Assembly (NCBI GenBank): GCA_001632435.1
Contig: KV423920.1
Location: 270,398 to 334,397 of the forward strand
Direction of reading: 5' to 3'
Source: Calocera cornea HHB12733
Lineage: Eukaryota; Basidiomycota; Dacrymycetes; Dacrymycetales; Dacrymycetaceae
DNA: 64,000 bases
Of the stretch, positions 21,226-32,120 are shown one piece after another (the first letter of the stretch is position 1; each line of letters begins with the position of its first letter). Made by a program: the position numbers and the translations under genes. The notes under the pieces are model-generated. The model was not told the DNA's origin. It worked only from the letters and a program-made list of their open reading frames with translations, and made no database searches.

Positions 21226-22325
21226 TCAGCCCGCTACCCCGGGCAGAACCTCCGCCGCGTCCCCCACACCCGGCAAGCTCCCCAGCGGCATCTCCGGCAA
21301 GGAGAGCGGCTCGCCGTTGTACGCCTCATACATGTACATGATGCCGAAGATGACGAAAAGCGCTGCGCCGCCCAGCGTAACTGACATTGCCGTTAGCATA
21401 AGGAGACAGGAAGGGGAGGGGAGGTGACGTACTATGCTTCACCGATATTTTGGTGGATATGTACCGCCCACCGAGCACTGCGAGCGCTGTACATGCCGAG
21501 TGGCCGATGACAGTCCCGAGCGTGACGATGTACACGTTCTACCACACTATGAGTAAGAGTAAAGGCGGTGCAGTGGGTACACGTACATGAGCCGCCCCGA
21601 GCGCAACAGTGGCAATCTGGCTCCTATCCCCCCACTCGGCCAGGAACGTGAGCACGAAGCTCTGCACGAACACGGGCCCAAACACGAGCTTGGCGAGGTT
21701 CGCAGCGCCCTCCTTGATCCCCGTTCCCCGCGTGTCCATCCCGCCGCCCACGCGCGCCTCCTCTAGCCCATCGCCCATCCGAGCGGTGGTAGGCGTGCCC
21801 CCGACCATGTCTGCCCCGTCGCCGACTTTCGCTAGCTCCAGCTCGACCTCGCCCAGCTCTTCCTGGATCTTCTCGCTGCCCGAGGACATCTCCAGCCCCT
21901 CCTTGAACATGCGCGCGCCGAAGACGAAGAAGAGCAGCGCCGCGGCGCCCTGTGTCCAGCGCTTGGGGATGAAGAGTGCGGGGAGGAGGTGGCCGAGCTC
22001 GGCAGAGAGGATCGACATGACGACGAGGGAGCCGAACGCGCCGAGGAAGACCGTCCATCGCGGGTGGCGCATCGCGAGTATGGCCGCGCTATAGCCCAGC
22101 TCATCAGCATCGCGTCAACGTGACAGAACTGAGAGAGACGCACATGAGGAACGTCTTGTCCCCAATCTCGCTCACGATAATCATCATGAACGCCTGTCCA
22201 AGGGCGCGGAACTCCTCCGACTGTGCGTGCGCGAGCATGAGGTCCGGGAACGCTTCGATCGCCTTGACGTACGGGCCCGCCTCGACGACGGTGCCTGGGC
22301 GGACGCGGACGTGCGTGCCGGCCAT
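21226..22325 (-). CDS. GDT1: Gdt1/TMEM165 family Golgi ion transporter
   Basis: Four exons: 22325-22144, 22088-21587, 21538-21433, 21380-21226, giving 314 residues. The two family signatures E-x-G-D-[KR]-[TS] are present as SEIGDKTF in the first half and AEWGDRSQ in the second, each in a hydrophobic segment followed by others. This gives the typical two-fold repeat of three membrane helices. A hydrophilic loop of ~75 residues rich in Gly, Glu and Ser separates the halves. Yeast Gdt1 and human TMEM165 exchange protons for Ca2+/Mn2+ in the Golgi, supporting glycosylation. No cleavable signal peptide is obvious; the first ~45 residues are polar. The C-terminal tail after the last helix is short and Pro/Gly-rich. 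Confidence 0.9.
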
Positions 22326-22919
22326 CTTGCCTTCGTGGGTGCTGGGGTGGGGAGAGAGAGAGAGAAAGAGGGCGCGCCCGGTGGCTGGGTATCGTCTGCT
22401 GGCCCGTTTAAAGACTAGTCGCGATCAGAGCACGCGTCTTGGTTCCAAAGCGCTCAGTTTTCAAGAGATCGTCCGTATGGCACCGTCTACGCGTCACAGC
22501 GCACCGGATGCAGCAAGTGCTGTCAGTAGTACCCTTGATGGTGTATGTACCGTGTGGTGCAGAGGCTCCGAAGCAGGGCAGCGCGTTCCTCGATCGCGGC
22601 AATGCTTTCGCTCGCTCCAGGACAGCGTGCGGTGCGCCCAGGGCGGTGCGGGCGGCGTGGCGGGGATGCCCACGCGCACCGCGTGAAACGCTCAGCATGC
22701 ACGTGGTGGCTGTGCGAAGTACCAGGAAGTCTGGCCAATCACCTCCGCGACGTTGTTACTCCTGTACATTATCGGAAGGGCGGAGGCGACTAGCCCCCTG
22801 GCTCCTATAAATAGCAGGTGCAACAATGACTTTGAACATTCTTTGCAACGAGCGGGGCGTTTTAGATTTCATTAGGGCGCAGTCAATGCGAAACTAGTAG
22901 GGAAGGGAGAAAGGTGTGT
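22326..22919. other. Intergenic region
   Basis: Promoter side of the Gdt1-like gene and 3' side of the RTC4-domain gene. Many short frames, none with a domain. A TATA-like CTATAAATAG lies near 22804-22813 on the plus strand but precedes no gene. Confidence 0.4.
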
Positions 22920-24480
22920 CTAAAGGGAGAAATGATGCTCGCCATACTGCTTGCTCTTCTCCAGCAGCTTGGCCGCCTTCTCCTCGTCAATCTGGAAACG
23001 CAGCCGCATCAGGATAATAACCGCTTCGGGGACGAGCACGAGGTGGATGAAATCCTTCTTGTGGAATGGGGAGTAGCAGCCGTACTTCACCTCCTTATTG
23101 GTGAGCTGCTTCTTGACGATGCCCTCGATGATTTCCCCGCCCTCCGGGCCATAACTGCATAAACAGGTGAGCGCGAGTCAAGACATGTCGAGAAGCGGAT
23201 ACGTACTAGCCAGCATTGAAGAGCTTCTTGTTTTCCTCGATCCGACCTTTCGGCCTTGCATTGTCATCCTCATCGCTCTCACTGCTCGTCTCGCCATCGT
23301 GCGTCTTCGGGATGTACCTCCCCTTGATCTTCGCCCAGAGGACCGCCTTCTCCGGGTGCTTTGCCACATCCTCCAATTGCCTCTTGCTCCCCGCCCATCC
23401 AAGCCCTTCCTTAATCTTGTCCACGTCAATCTCCTTAATCCAGTTCTCCTTGCGCGTATGCGCGTCCTTCCCGGGGCGCGGTAGGCGCTCCTTCTCCAGT
23501 GTATGGTTCACGACGTACTGCACGCCCTTCTTGGTTTTGACGACTATGCCGGCCGAAGCGACGGGGCCCTGCCACTTCCTGGGATGGTTGGCGGAGTGCA
23601 CCTCCGTAGCGTGCGCTTGGACCATCATGCTCCAGGGCTTGTCCTGGGGCGAGAAGACGGCGCCGGCGAGGATCCGAGCCAGAAGCTCGGCATCGCTGCC
23701 GGGAGCAAGCTCCTCATGGGCGTGGGTGCCCTCGTCCAGCTCCATGGCGGTCGGGAGCCCGCTCTCTGGATTGTGGAGAAGAACACCGGGTTCAGAAGTG
23801 TCTTCCTCCTCTTCGTCCGTGGGGAGATTGTCGGTCTCCCCGTACTCGCTCCCGTCGTGGTCATCGTCGTCAGTCTCTTCCTCCTCATCTTCATCTTCAT
23901 CTTCAACTTCGTGATCGTCTTGATCCTTCTCGTCTCCATCGCCGTTCTCGTCTCCATCATCTTCCTCTTCCTCGTTGTTGTCGCCGTCGTCATCGCTGAC
24001 AAAGACCTGCACTTTGTTCTTCGCCTTGGAAGACGACCTGGAGCGACGCGGGACGTCCGAATCAGCACCGTCGCTCGCGGCGCTATCATAGGCGACAGCA
24101 GTCCGGGGGCGCGTGCTGCGAGTCACCGCGGTGCGAGAGCGCGTGCGGCGACTCATGACAGTGCGAGCGCGCGTGTCGGTGCGGCGAACAATGACGTTGG
24201 CGTCGTCACGCTCATTGAGTATCTTGCCGTCGTCGTTAGAGCGGATCTGCGGCCTGTCCTCAGAGCTGTGCTCGCTGGTGCCCTCGTCGTCTGAGATGCT
24301 GATTGTTCCAGCATCGCCTTTTTCGCTCGAGTCTGTCATCTCGGCGGCGTCTGTGGCTTGCAGACGCGTGAGGCCGACCGCGACGACGTTGGTGGCGATA
24401 AGACGGCCCCCGCCGTTCAAGACGGCGCGGTCGGTCTCGGCAGCGTATCCGCTCTGCAGATGCGTGAACCTGTCGCTCAT
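22920..24480 (-). CDS. RTC4-like domain protein with long acidic region
   Basis: Two exons: 24480-23207 and 23154-22920, giving 502 residues. The intron splits the codon in NAG-YYGPEGGEIIEG, exactly within the start of the conserved C-terminal domain. That domain (YYGPEGGEIIE, then PFHKKDFIHLVLVPEAVIIL) resembles the RTC4-like domain found in yeast Rtc4 (restriction of telomere capping) and many basidiomycete proteins. Residues ~110-150 hold Arg/Thr/Ser repeats, and ~160-230 are almost entirely Asp/Glu. A middle block (WQGPVASAGIVVKTKKGVQY) looks folded. A nuclear chromatin-associated role is inferred from the family name and composition. The domain assignment rests on motif memory, not a search. 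Confidence 0.7.
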
Positions 24481-24855
24481 GAGAACGCGCGCTGATACAT
24501 AGGTCAGATAACTGGGTGGTGATGCGCGAGCCGCAGAAGTGGTGACTTACCGCTCGAAATGGTGTGACTCATCGCATTGGGTCGAATGGTACTGTCTCGC
24601 TGCATCGCTGCTGTATATGGAGTTGGTATCTGTATCGTTGGTCGTTTCACACAAGACGCGCGCAGAGGACGCGTAGTCTCGGTGGTAGGAGGGCATAAAT
24701 TGTCACAAATTCGGCGGCACACTCGGCAAGCCGCGCCACCTTCCAAACTTCCAAACTCTTCCTAAGAACACTCACGTGCGTCGTCCTACAGACATATCAC
24801 GGACCACGAGATTCTCCTCGAGGGTGCTCTCACCGACGACACCGTACCCACGCCC
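24481..24855. other. Intergenic region
   Basis: Upstream of the RTC4-domain gene and downstream of the P450 gene. Nothing recognised. Confidence 0.5.
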
Positions 24856-26830
24856 TTACATCTTGTCGTCGTCATTGATGTACTTCGCCCGCAGCTCACT
24901 GTCCGCCTCCTCCGCCTCGTGCTTCATGATCTGCACAAATTCCGGTCCGCGAGGGGTGATGCTGCACTGGAACGGGCGCGGGCGCGTGTTGAAGCCATCG
25001 GTATACGCGAACTATCCGCTGCCGTCAGCACCCTTCCAAACACGATCGCGGGGAACGTACGATGTCCACATCGATGTCCTTTCCATTCGCGTCCTTCGCC
25101 TTGGAGACATTGAACCCCCACAAGAAACGGGCGATAGTCATAAACAGTGAATTGAGCGCGAGCCCTTCGCCTGGACAAACACGACGACCCCAGCCGAATG
25201 CCGAGTGACCAGCGGGGTGCGGATACTCAGGGCGATTCGGGTCCAGGTACCGGTCGGGGTAGAAGTGGTGAGGGTTGGGGAAATACTGCTCGTTAAGGTG
25301 GATGCCCCAGAGATTGCCGAGGATTCTATGAAAATGCAAGTGGCGTTTAGTATATGTGTGGATTTATCGTCCAAATAACATACGTAGAGCCCTTCGGGAT
25401 GAGGTAGCCGTTGTAATAGTCATCCTGTGCAAAACGTTAGCATCATTGCTAACTCCGGAAGTGAGCCGACGTGCGGTGGTGTTTGCGTGCGGGGTGCCGC
25501 CGAGAACGGCCACGGGCCTCCACCTGAGCACTTCCTTCACGATGGCGTCGATATACGGGAGATCCTTCTCGTCCTCAAACGACGGGGTCCTGTCCCTGCC
25601 GACAACCCTATCGAGCTCCTCATGCGCCTTGGGGATGAACTCATTTCCAAACGTTGTGCAAGCAAGTACAAAGCTGCAGAGCGTGCTGGCGGTGGTGTCG
25701 CTCCCCGCGCCAAACAGCGCCGAGGAGAGGAATGAGAACTCCATGTCTGTCATTGGGAACTCGGACCGCTTCTCCCACAGGTGCTTCGTGAAGCACTCGG
25801 GGGCTTCGCCCTTGTCCATCTTCGCTTTGACGGTGTCGGCCAGGCCGCCGAAGAAGGCGCGGCCTTGGACGCGGCGCTCGAGGATATGGCGCTTCCAGGG
25901 TGCGAGGAAGGCGGGGACCTTGGAGAGGATAGGGAACGTCTCCGCGAGGAACTTGCCGGGGCTGCTTGGGGTATCAGATACATTCCATATCGCATATATG
26001 AGGTTACATACACGTTGAGCATCGCGGCATGCTGCATAGCAGTAAGGACATTCTTGACCAGCGGGTCCTCAGGGGTGTCGACCCTCTTCCCATAATCTAC
26101 GAGAACGACCTGCGCATGGCTCAGCACCCATTCCCCATTTCACAGTGCGTACGTACCACGCTAGTCGAGTACCGATCCAGATGCTTCTCGTACTTATCGG
26201 GCGTGCGCACCATATCCCAGACCATGCGCTTGCTCTCGAGTTCCTGGATCGGCTTGTAGTTCTGCAGGGCTTTGGTCATAAGCCCCATATGCAGCAGGCG
26301 GCGGTGCTTGCGCCACTTGTCACCGTAGGGCATCGTCAGGATTCTATTACACCGGTTAGAGTGCTGCAATGGAAGAGGGAGGAGGAGGCGCACCCGTCGT
26401 TGTTGGTTCCCAGCTCGCCCATGATGACCATCCTGGGCCTACTGGAGTAGATATTGCTCCTCTTCTCCATCAACTCGACCGCGATCACCGGATCGTTGAT
26501 GACGATGGTCGGCCTGCGCCCGATCCACACGGTCATGATCGGCCCGTACTGCTTGCCCCAGTCGGCGAACTTGATCCACGGCTTGGGCTTGATGATCTCT
26601 GCGGTGTTGCCCTGGGAATGAATAAAGGAGGTCAGTCATCGCCATGTTTCCATAGCAGGGCGTATGCATACCCAGAGCGGGTTGGGCCACGGCCCAGGGG
26701 GCATGCGCCGGCGGATGTTCCAGTCATGGAGGAAGAATACGGCGATGGATAGCAGGAGAGCGAGGAGGAGGTTGGAGAGGGTGAAGAGCGGGTAGAAGGA
26801 GAGCGAGGAGAGCGAGGTAAGCGACGCCAT
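24856..26830 (-). CDS. Cytochrome P450 monooxygenase, E-class group I
   Basis: Eight exons: 26830-26672, 26611-26394, 26343-26157, 26109-26012, 25964-25475, 25424-25384, 25325-25061, 25011-24856, giving 537 residues. An N-terminal membrane anchor (LLLALLLSIAVFFLHDW, residues ~20-37) precedes the Pro-rich hinge MPPGPWPNP. The I-helix oxygen-activation motif is GAGSDTT (306-312), the K-helix ExxR is EVLR, and the heme loop FGWGRRVCPG places the ligand Cys near residue 448. This fits an endoplasmic-reticulum P450 of the large basidiomycete expansions that act on xenobiotics or secondary metabolites; the substrate is unknown. The intron at 25425-25474 begins with GC instead of GT. No biosynthetic partner genes lie nearby, so no cluster is supported. 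Confidence 0.92.
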
Positions 26831-27308
26831 TGCTGCCGTTGAGCGTGCGGGTGCAGATATCGCCGACGCTTGAACGGTCTCTGGGGAGGACGGAGATACG
26901 CCGCGGACCAAAATGAGAGCAAGAGAGACGTCCAGGGCAAGAGCAGGCCGCCGTCCGAGCAGCCCGTCCCGTCGTGGCTCATCTATATACTCTGTGTTAT
27001 GGCAGCAGGGCGCACAGAAGCAACGACGCGTGATCCGTTTACCCCGCGCCTGTCTCTTTGGTGCCGAGCATGGGCAGCGGGGTCCCCGCACAAGCATACA
27101 CACCCGCATCATCCTTCTTCCGTCGCTGTTCTTAGCAATCTTTCTGCACAGTACACGCCGTGACAAATTATCCGGCCGGAACGCGGCATTACGGCGTCTC
27201 TAGTTCAGTCATTCAATGTAGTGCTACAACATGATGTGATAAGAGCACAACAGGGCTGGGCCACTCAGGGCATCTACATATGCAAAGCGGGTGCCGGGTT
27301 CCGCGTCG
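26831..27308. other. P450 promoter region
   Basis: TATATAG on the minus strand (26983-26989) lies about 155 bases before the P450 start codon. No gene is recognised; the right part is the 3' end of the TDP1 gene. Confidence 0.5.
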
Positions 27309-29973
27309 TCAGTCTGTCGCGGCCAGCTGCCGCCAAGTCGGTTCTTCTGCAGCTCTATGCTCCTCCTGCATCTACAGCATAGTGTTAGTGCGTACTTGCA
27401 TGGCACGATTAAGGAACCTACCCAGGGGACGTCATTCGGCCCATATCGCTTCGGCGGCTGTTCCCACGGGACGATCCTCTCCAGCTCCTTCTTGTCCCTG
27501 ATCGGAAGGACGATCCCCATCTCGAAGTTCGATATCTGTTAAGATGGACCAAATCAGAATATATCCGCCAGTCCACGCGTATATCTCACATTCAGCTTCG
27601 GCGCCAATATCGATCCCCCGACGCTCCCCCACGCCGCCATGGTGAAGTTATGGCTCCCCATATAAATCCACGCCTCGGGCGCCTTCTCGGCGACATCGCC
27701 ACTTTCGTCCTCAGTTGTGCTGCCCTCTTGCTCGGTCACGCTCTCGTCCTCGGTGTCGCTATCGAGCACGATCACTTCCACCTTCTCCTTGCCTTTGCCT
27801 TTGCCATTGGGGAGTGCCAGCGGAGTCGGGCGAGGAATCAGCAAAGCGCCGGTGCGGTAGGTGCCGACGATCATCTGCCCATCTGCCGTCAGCAACGCGT
27901 TATCGGGCGTACATATCACCGCATCGACACTTACCTTGGTATGCATCAGAACCCGTCCGTCCTTGGCTTTCGCATTGTGGAATAGCTGCTTCGGTGCCCC
28001 AGCCTTGTTCCAGTACATCTTCCTGCAAAAGAAGGACCCACCACCCTCGAATGGCTATCAGCAATGAGGTTAATTCCAGACACCACCGCGCTCACATTCC
28101 GCCCAAATACCGACTCGTCCACTGTCTTCAAGGCTGGAAACAGGATCTTGACTGGTGGCCAAGGAAGCTTGGCGAGCCGTGCCTTCGGCGTATCGAGCCA
28201 GTCAATCGGGTCTATTCCGCAACAGGACTTGTAAACTTCGTTGAGGTACTGGGTCGTATAGTTTCCAACGGATGATCCCTAAGTCTCGTTAGCTGATCGC
28301 ATCATCTGGGGAGGACCGCCCTTACTTGGCACTCGATATTGAGCACCTTCCCCTTCTTGGGCGGGGCACCGATATCCCGAATAACCGCCGCCAACCGCGG
28401 ATGCCCGTACATCCTCACATTATACCACCCCTCATAGTTCCCCGCCACGCTCGCAACAAGCCTCGCCTTGACCTTGCTCCAGTCCCACTTGTTCTGCAAG
28501 TCCTCAAGGGACTGCAGAGGAAGCTCGTGGTAGCCCGTGTTGACTAGGTTCAATAGGCCGGCGGGGACGTTGAGGGATTTGAGCACGCTCCAGAGGTAGG
28601 TCGGGAAGTCGTGTGATTGGGGATCTTCCGATGATGGGTCCGGGATAGATGGAAGGTCTTGAACGAAGACGGTCTGATGAATATGAGTCAACAACAAGGG
28701 ATGAGAACAGAGGGGAAATACATTCTCAATGTCTCGCCAGTCGTAGTCTACCAGGTTCGCGGTAGGGAGAACGACTCGTAATCGGCCAGATTTGTAGAAA
28801 AGCTGACAAGTGTCAGCTTGTAGTTTTCGTGGTGGAGTAAACTGCACTTACGAGCATCAACTGGAGATGTCGATAATCAGAGCATGTTACGACAACAGAA
28901 CCAAGAGGAAGAATGCCATACCTTGATATGCATCACACCTCTGGACTGCCATATTCGAGGGGTAACACGCAACCAGTCACCGATTCCCAGATGCTTGAGA
29001 CCCGCATGTCCTCTTTGATCCGGATCGGGGTCAACTACCAAGAGCAGGGGTTTCTGTCCCATTGATTAGTATAAAGTACAGAGTATAATCATGCCGCACT
29101 CACGCTAGTAGGCAAAAAGGTGGTGAGCCATGGGGTATCGGTACAGTAGGATGATAAGAGGACGAATTCGAGATCTGAAGTCTGCACAACACTTCAGACA
29201 GCGCGAACACATTACAATAATGGCGCATACAGGCGATACAATCTCGCGTATCCTGAATCTCGGTCGATTAGGGTCGGCTTCGACATGCGCATTTCCTGTT
29301 TGGCGTATCTCGCCATCCCAGAAGTAGCCGCCGGTCGGATCGACATTCGGTTTTTCCGCAACTTTTGGTAAGACATTCCGCTTGAATTCTGGTGAGCTCG
29401 CAGCGCTGGATGACTCCGGTGTTGGAGACGTAGTTCGTGGTCGTTTCGTACCATTCTGGTTTGCACGTTCCTCCAGATGCCGCTTCTGGCGCGCGAGACG
29501 CTCTTGCTCCATCTTCGCACGCTCGTTGAGGAAAGGTACTGTAGGACCTGGTTGTACAGCAGGAGCCGGCTGAGTAGAGTGCGATGGTGCCGATGTTCCA
29601 GATTGACTCGGCCCCGGAGTCGCCACAAGAGAAACTGAGGGTGAGAGGGCACGAGGTGCAGCGGGAGCAGAGTCAGGCACAGTCAGAGCCGGAGCAGCAG
29701 CAGAACGTCCAAAACCAGCAGAAGTCTCTTTAGAAGCTTCCAATGCCAGAGCGAGCTCACGCTCAAACTGAGCCTCCTCGTCGCCTGACGCAGAGTTGTC
29801 GTCTGTTAAGTCGATAATGTCGATATTAGCATTTCGCTTTGCTCCAGCGCGCGCTCGTTCGCGCTCCGCTTCTGCAAGGCTGGCAGCTATCGCACTGCGT
29901 AATCAAAGGTCAGGGGTGGTTACATGATCTGATAGAACTTCCATTACGCTTGAAGCTCTTCATCCTCATCCAT
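27309..29973 (-). CDS. TDP1: Tyrosyl-DNA phosphodiesterase 1
   Basis: Twelve exons: 29973-29948, 29894-29240, 29181-29104, 29053-28922, 28860-28852, 28802-28722, 28673-28326, 28278-28096, 28018-27935, 27874-27590, 27535-27422, 27371-27309, giving 685 residues. The enzyme hydrolyses the bond between a topoisomerase I tyrosine and a DNA 3' end. Both HKN catalytic sets of the phospholipase D superfamily are present: MHIK-LML...PTANLVDYDW, and MHTKM...GSHNFT. The N-terminal ~230 residues are disordered but carry a UIM-like helix (EELQAAIAASLAEAE), a SIM-like IDIIDLTDD, and a second UIM-like FERELALALEAS. Another SIM-like VEVIVLDSDTED sits in a loop between HTK and GSHN. Exon 5 is only 9 bases. 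The acceptor of exon 9 was chosen to keep the frame. Confidence 0.9.
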
Positions 29974-30378
29974 TCTTCGGGTTCGTTAGTAAGGGTCAGA
30001 GCGAGGGTTGCGATTAGGCTATCGCCTCGTGCAATGTTCCAGCCAGGGATCGACGCGTCCGCTGCTGTAAAGCCGTGCGCGCGGCCGGAAGCGAATGATG
30101 CGTCATCAGCACCAGAACTGGGCACAACAATGCCTGCCTCGTCTTGTATCCGATCTGCTCTGATGCGATAGCTTGTTCGTTTCAGACCTATCGCGGGAGT
30201 GTACTGCCAGAAACAGATATAGCTCCAGGACCTGGAAGTCATGAATGACATTGACGGTACTGTGTAGGATTGCAGTGGCTTCGAGGGCGGATGGCGTCAT
30301 GTGTGCCTACGGACAACATGGCGGTTCTGCTGTACAAATCTATTTGGACTATGGGGAAACCTTCATTCAAGGTCAGCC
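29974..30378. other. Region between two minus-strand genes
   Basis: A minus-strand frame (30251 down to 29910) stays open into the TDP1 start but in a different frame from TDP1. It could be 5' untranslated sequence or an upstream frame; I see no domain in it. Confidence 0.35.
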
Positions 30379-32120
30379 TCACAACATTGTTCGGGACCTA
30401 TCATAGAAGTAACCCGGTCGCCAGTCGTCCGACTCGATCCCTCCCATCGTGATGAATCTGTTCTCGAAATCGCGAGGCATGTAGAAGCCTGGCCCCTCCA
30501 TCTCCATCAACAGCTGATACGTCGACCCGGAGTCACCACTGGTGACATGAATCAGTTCTCCCATCACGTCGTTGATAGTGTTAAATGAGGCATGGTACAG
30601 GCTTGGATGCCAAACATCCCAAGGCTCAGTGCCATCACCCTCTGACTGTGGGTCTTGTTCGGGCTGATCGTCCGGCTCAGCATCCGAAACATCGACATGC
30701 CGTGAACGTGACCATTCCGTCGGTTGATAGCTTTCAATCCGCATTCCCGGTAGTGTGATGTCGCGAAGCACTTCGGCGACCGCCACCCTACACTGGTGCG
30801 CCGTGCAACCTAGTGCAAGTAAGTCATCTGCGTCGAACAGATGCTGAGCAATCGCGATCCAGATCTCCGAAGGCAACAACTGATCGTCTCTGATTACCGA
30901 GACGGTTGTGGGGAATAACACCAGATTCGATGGTCTTTGAATCATGAAGCTCAGGTCTGACCTGGCGGACAAGCGGGCAACAGCCGTGATGCCAGCTGTT
31001 ATGGGAGACGTCGCATAGAGATCTGGGCGGAATGGCATGACCTGAGTGTGAGAGAAGGTGATGTCACTCTCCAATATTGACACCTGGACAATGACGACGT
31101 GCAAGAACGAGCAGAGTACGCCGAACACGGAGCCTCGCTTTGCGGGCTGCCCCTGTAGCACCCGAGAGACGTGTGCAATAACTGCTTGCAGTTGATCTTC
31201 TTGATCCAAGCCAGTCGCCACGTATAGAAACATGTCGGATCGGTACCACGTAATAGAGAGTGCGTTCGGAATGCTAGATGAATGGGACATGGTCCAGACG
31301 AAGACCTGATGCGACAGTGCGAAGGACATAACGTGGTGTACAGCCGAAATAACGGCAGGCGGTAAAGATGTGCGTTCTGTGCGCTCCGATAGCCAAGGCA
31401 TAGTGCGTGCGGCTCGACGGCTGATAAGGTATTGGCCCATGATCGCTCCGAGAAATGCTTCTCTTGCTCGCTCCCGGGATGTCAGAGACTGACTCTGACA
31501 CAACAGCTCGTGAATGGGACGAATCGCCTGCTCCCCCGCATGATCGCAATAATACTGCAAGTCTTCAGTCGCTGCAGGAACCATGGGTTGGCAGGGCGGA
31601 ATATAACGGTATTGGCTCGATATGCTGCGAGATGTTGCTTGATAGCCGTAAGAGTTGATTCCAATGCCCTGTAATATGAGATCTCTCGTAGGCGGCATGT
31701 TGTCCAGGTTAAAGACCGGTGCGAAGTTGATACACAACGCATTGTTATCGAAGTCATGCTCGTACACCCATTCCGGAACTTGTCGAGGTCTTCCACGTTG
31801 AATAAAATACTCGAAAGATGAGCCTCCATGTCGATACCCCATTTCCTTCGTTTCGTCTGGCAACACGTGAGCGAAACAGCGAGACAGCGAAACCAAATGC
31901 CGGTTGAAGCTGTGATCCAACACTCACCAAGACCGAGGTCTATCAGCTGCTCCTCCAAGTAGTCCTGCCACCGCTTCGACCAATCTTTGAACTTGTTCGG
32001 ATCGGCTGGAATCTCTCGTATAAAAATGATTCCACGGTGGGAAGGATATCCATCATCATGATAGTACTCGACAAAGTACCAGCCTCGATATCGCCGAGCC
32101 GTCCAGGCGCTTGTGCCCAT
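30379..32120 (-). CDS. Intact member of local MGT-domain/F-box-like family
   Basis: Two exons: 32120-31928 and 31856-30379, giving 556 residues. It starts MGTSAWTARRYRGWYFVEYY, a ~65-residue N-terminal module whose relatives at 45775 and 47911 begin MGTRGY.VYRY.GW. Next comes WVYEHDFDNNALCINFAPVF, shared by all four copies. A helical middle follows, then an F-box-like segment near residues 365-405 (LPSEIWIAIAQHLFDADDLL, then a Cys/Val-rich helix), and a C-terminal WHPSLYHASF block. F-box proteins link substrates to SCF ubiquitin ligases; that role is inferred only from the F-box-like pattern. The frame is also open upstream to an ATG at 32327, but the relatives start at MGT. It is the only uninterrupted copy of four in the window. 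Confidence 0.75.

Noticed and set aside
24856..29973. Secondary-metabolite cluster around the P450
   Set aside because: Neighbours are an RTC4-like protein and TDP1; no synthase, methyltransferase, transporter or regulator of a cluster is adjacent.
29910..30251. 113-codon minus-strand frame running into the TDP1 start
   Set aside because: It is in a different frame from TDP1, no splice site links it, and it shows no known domain. Possibly leader sequence.
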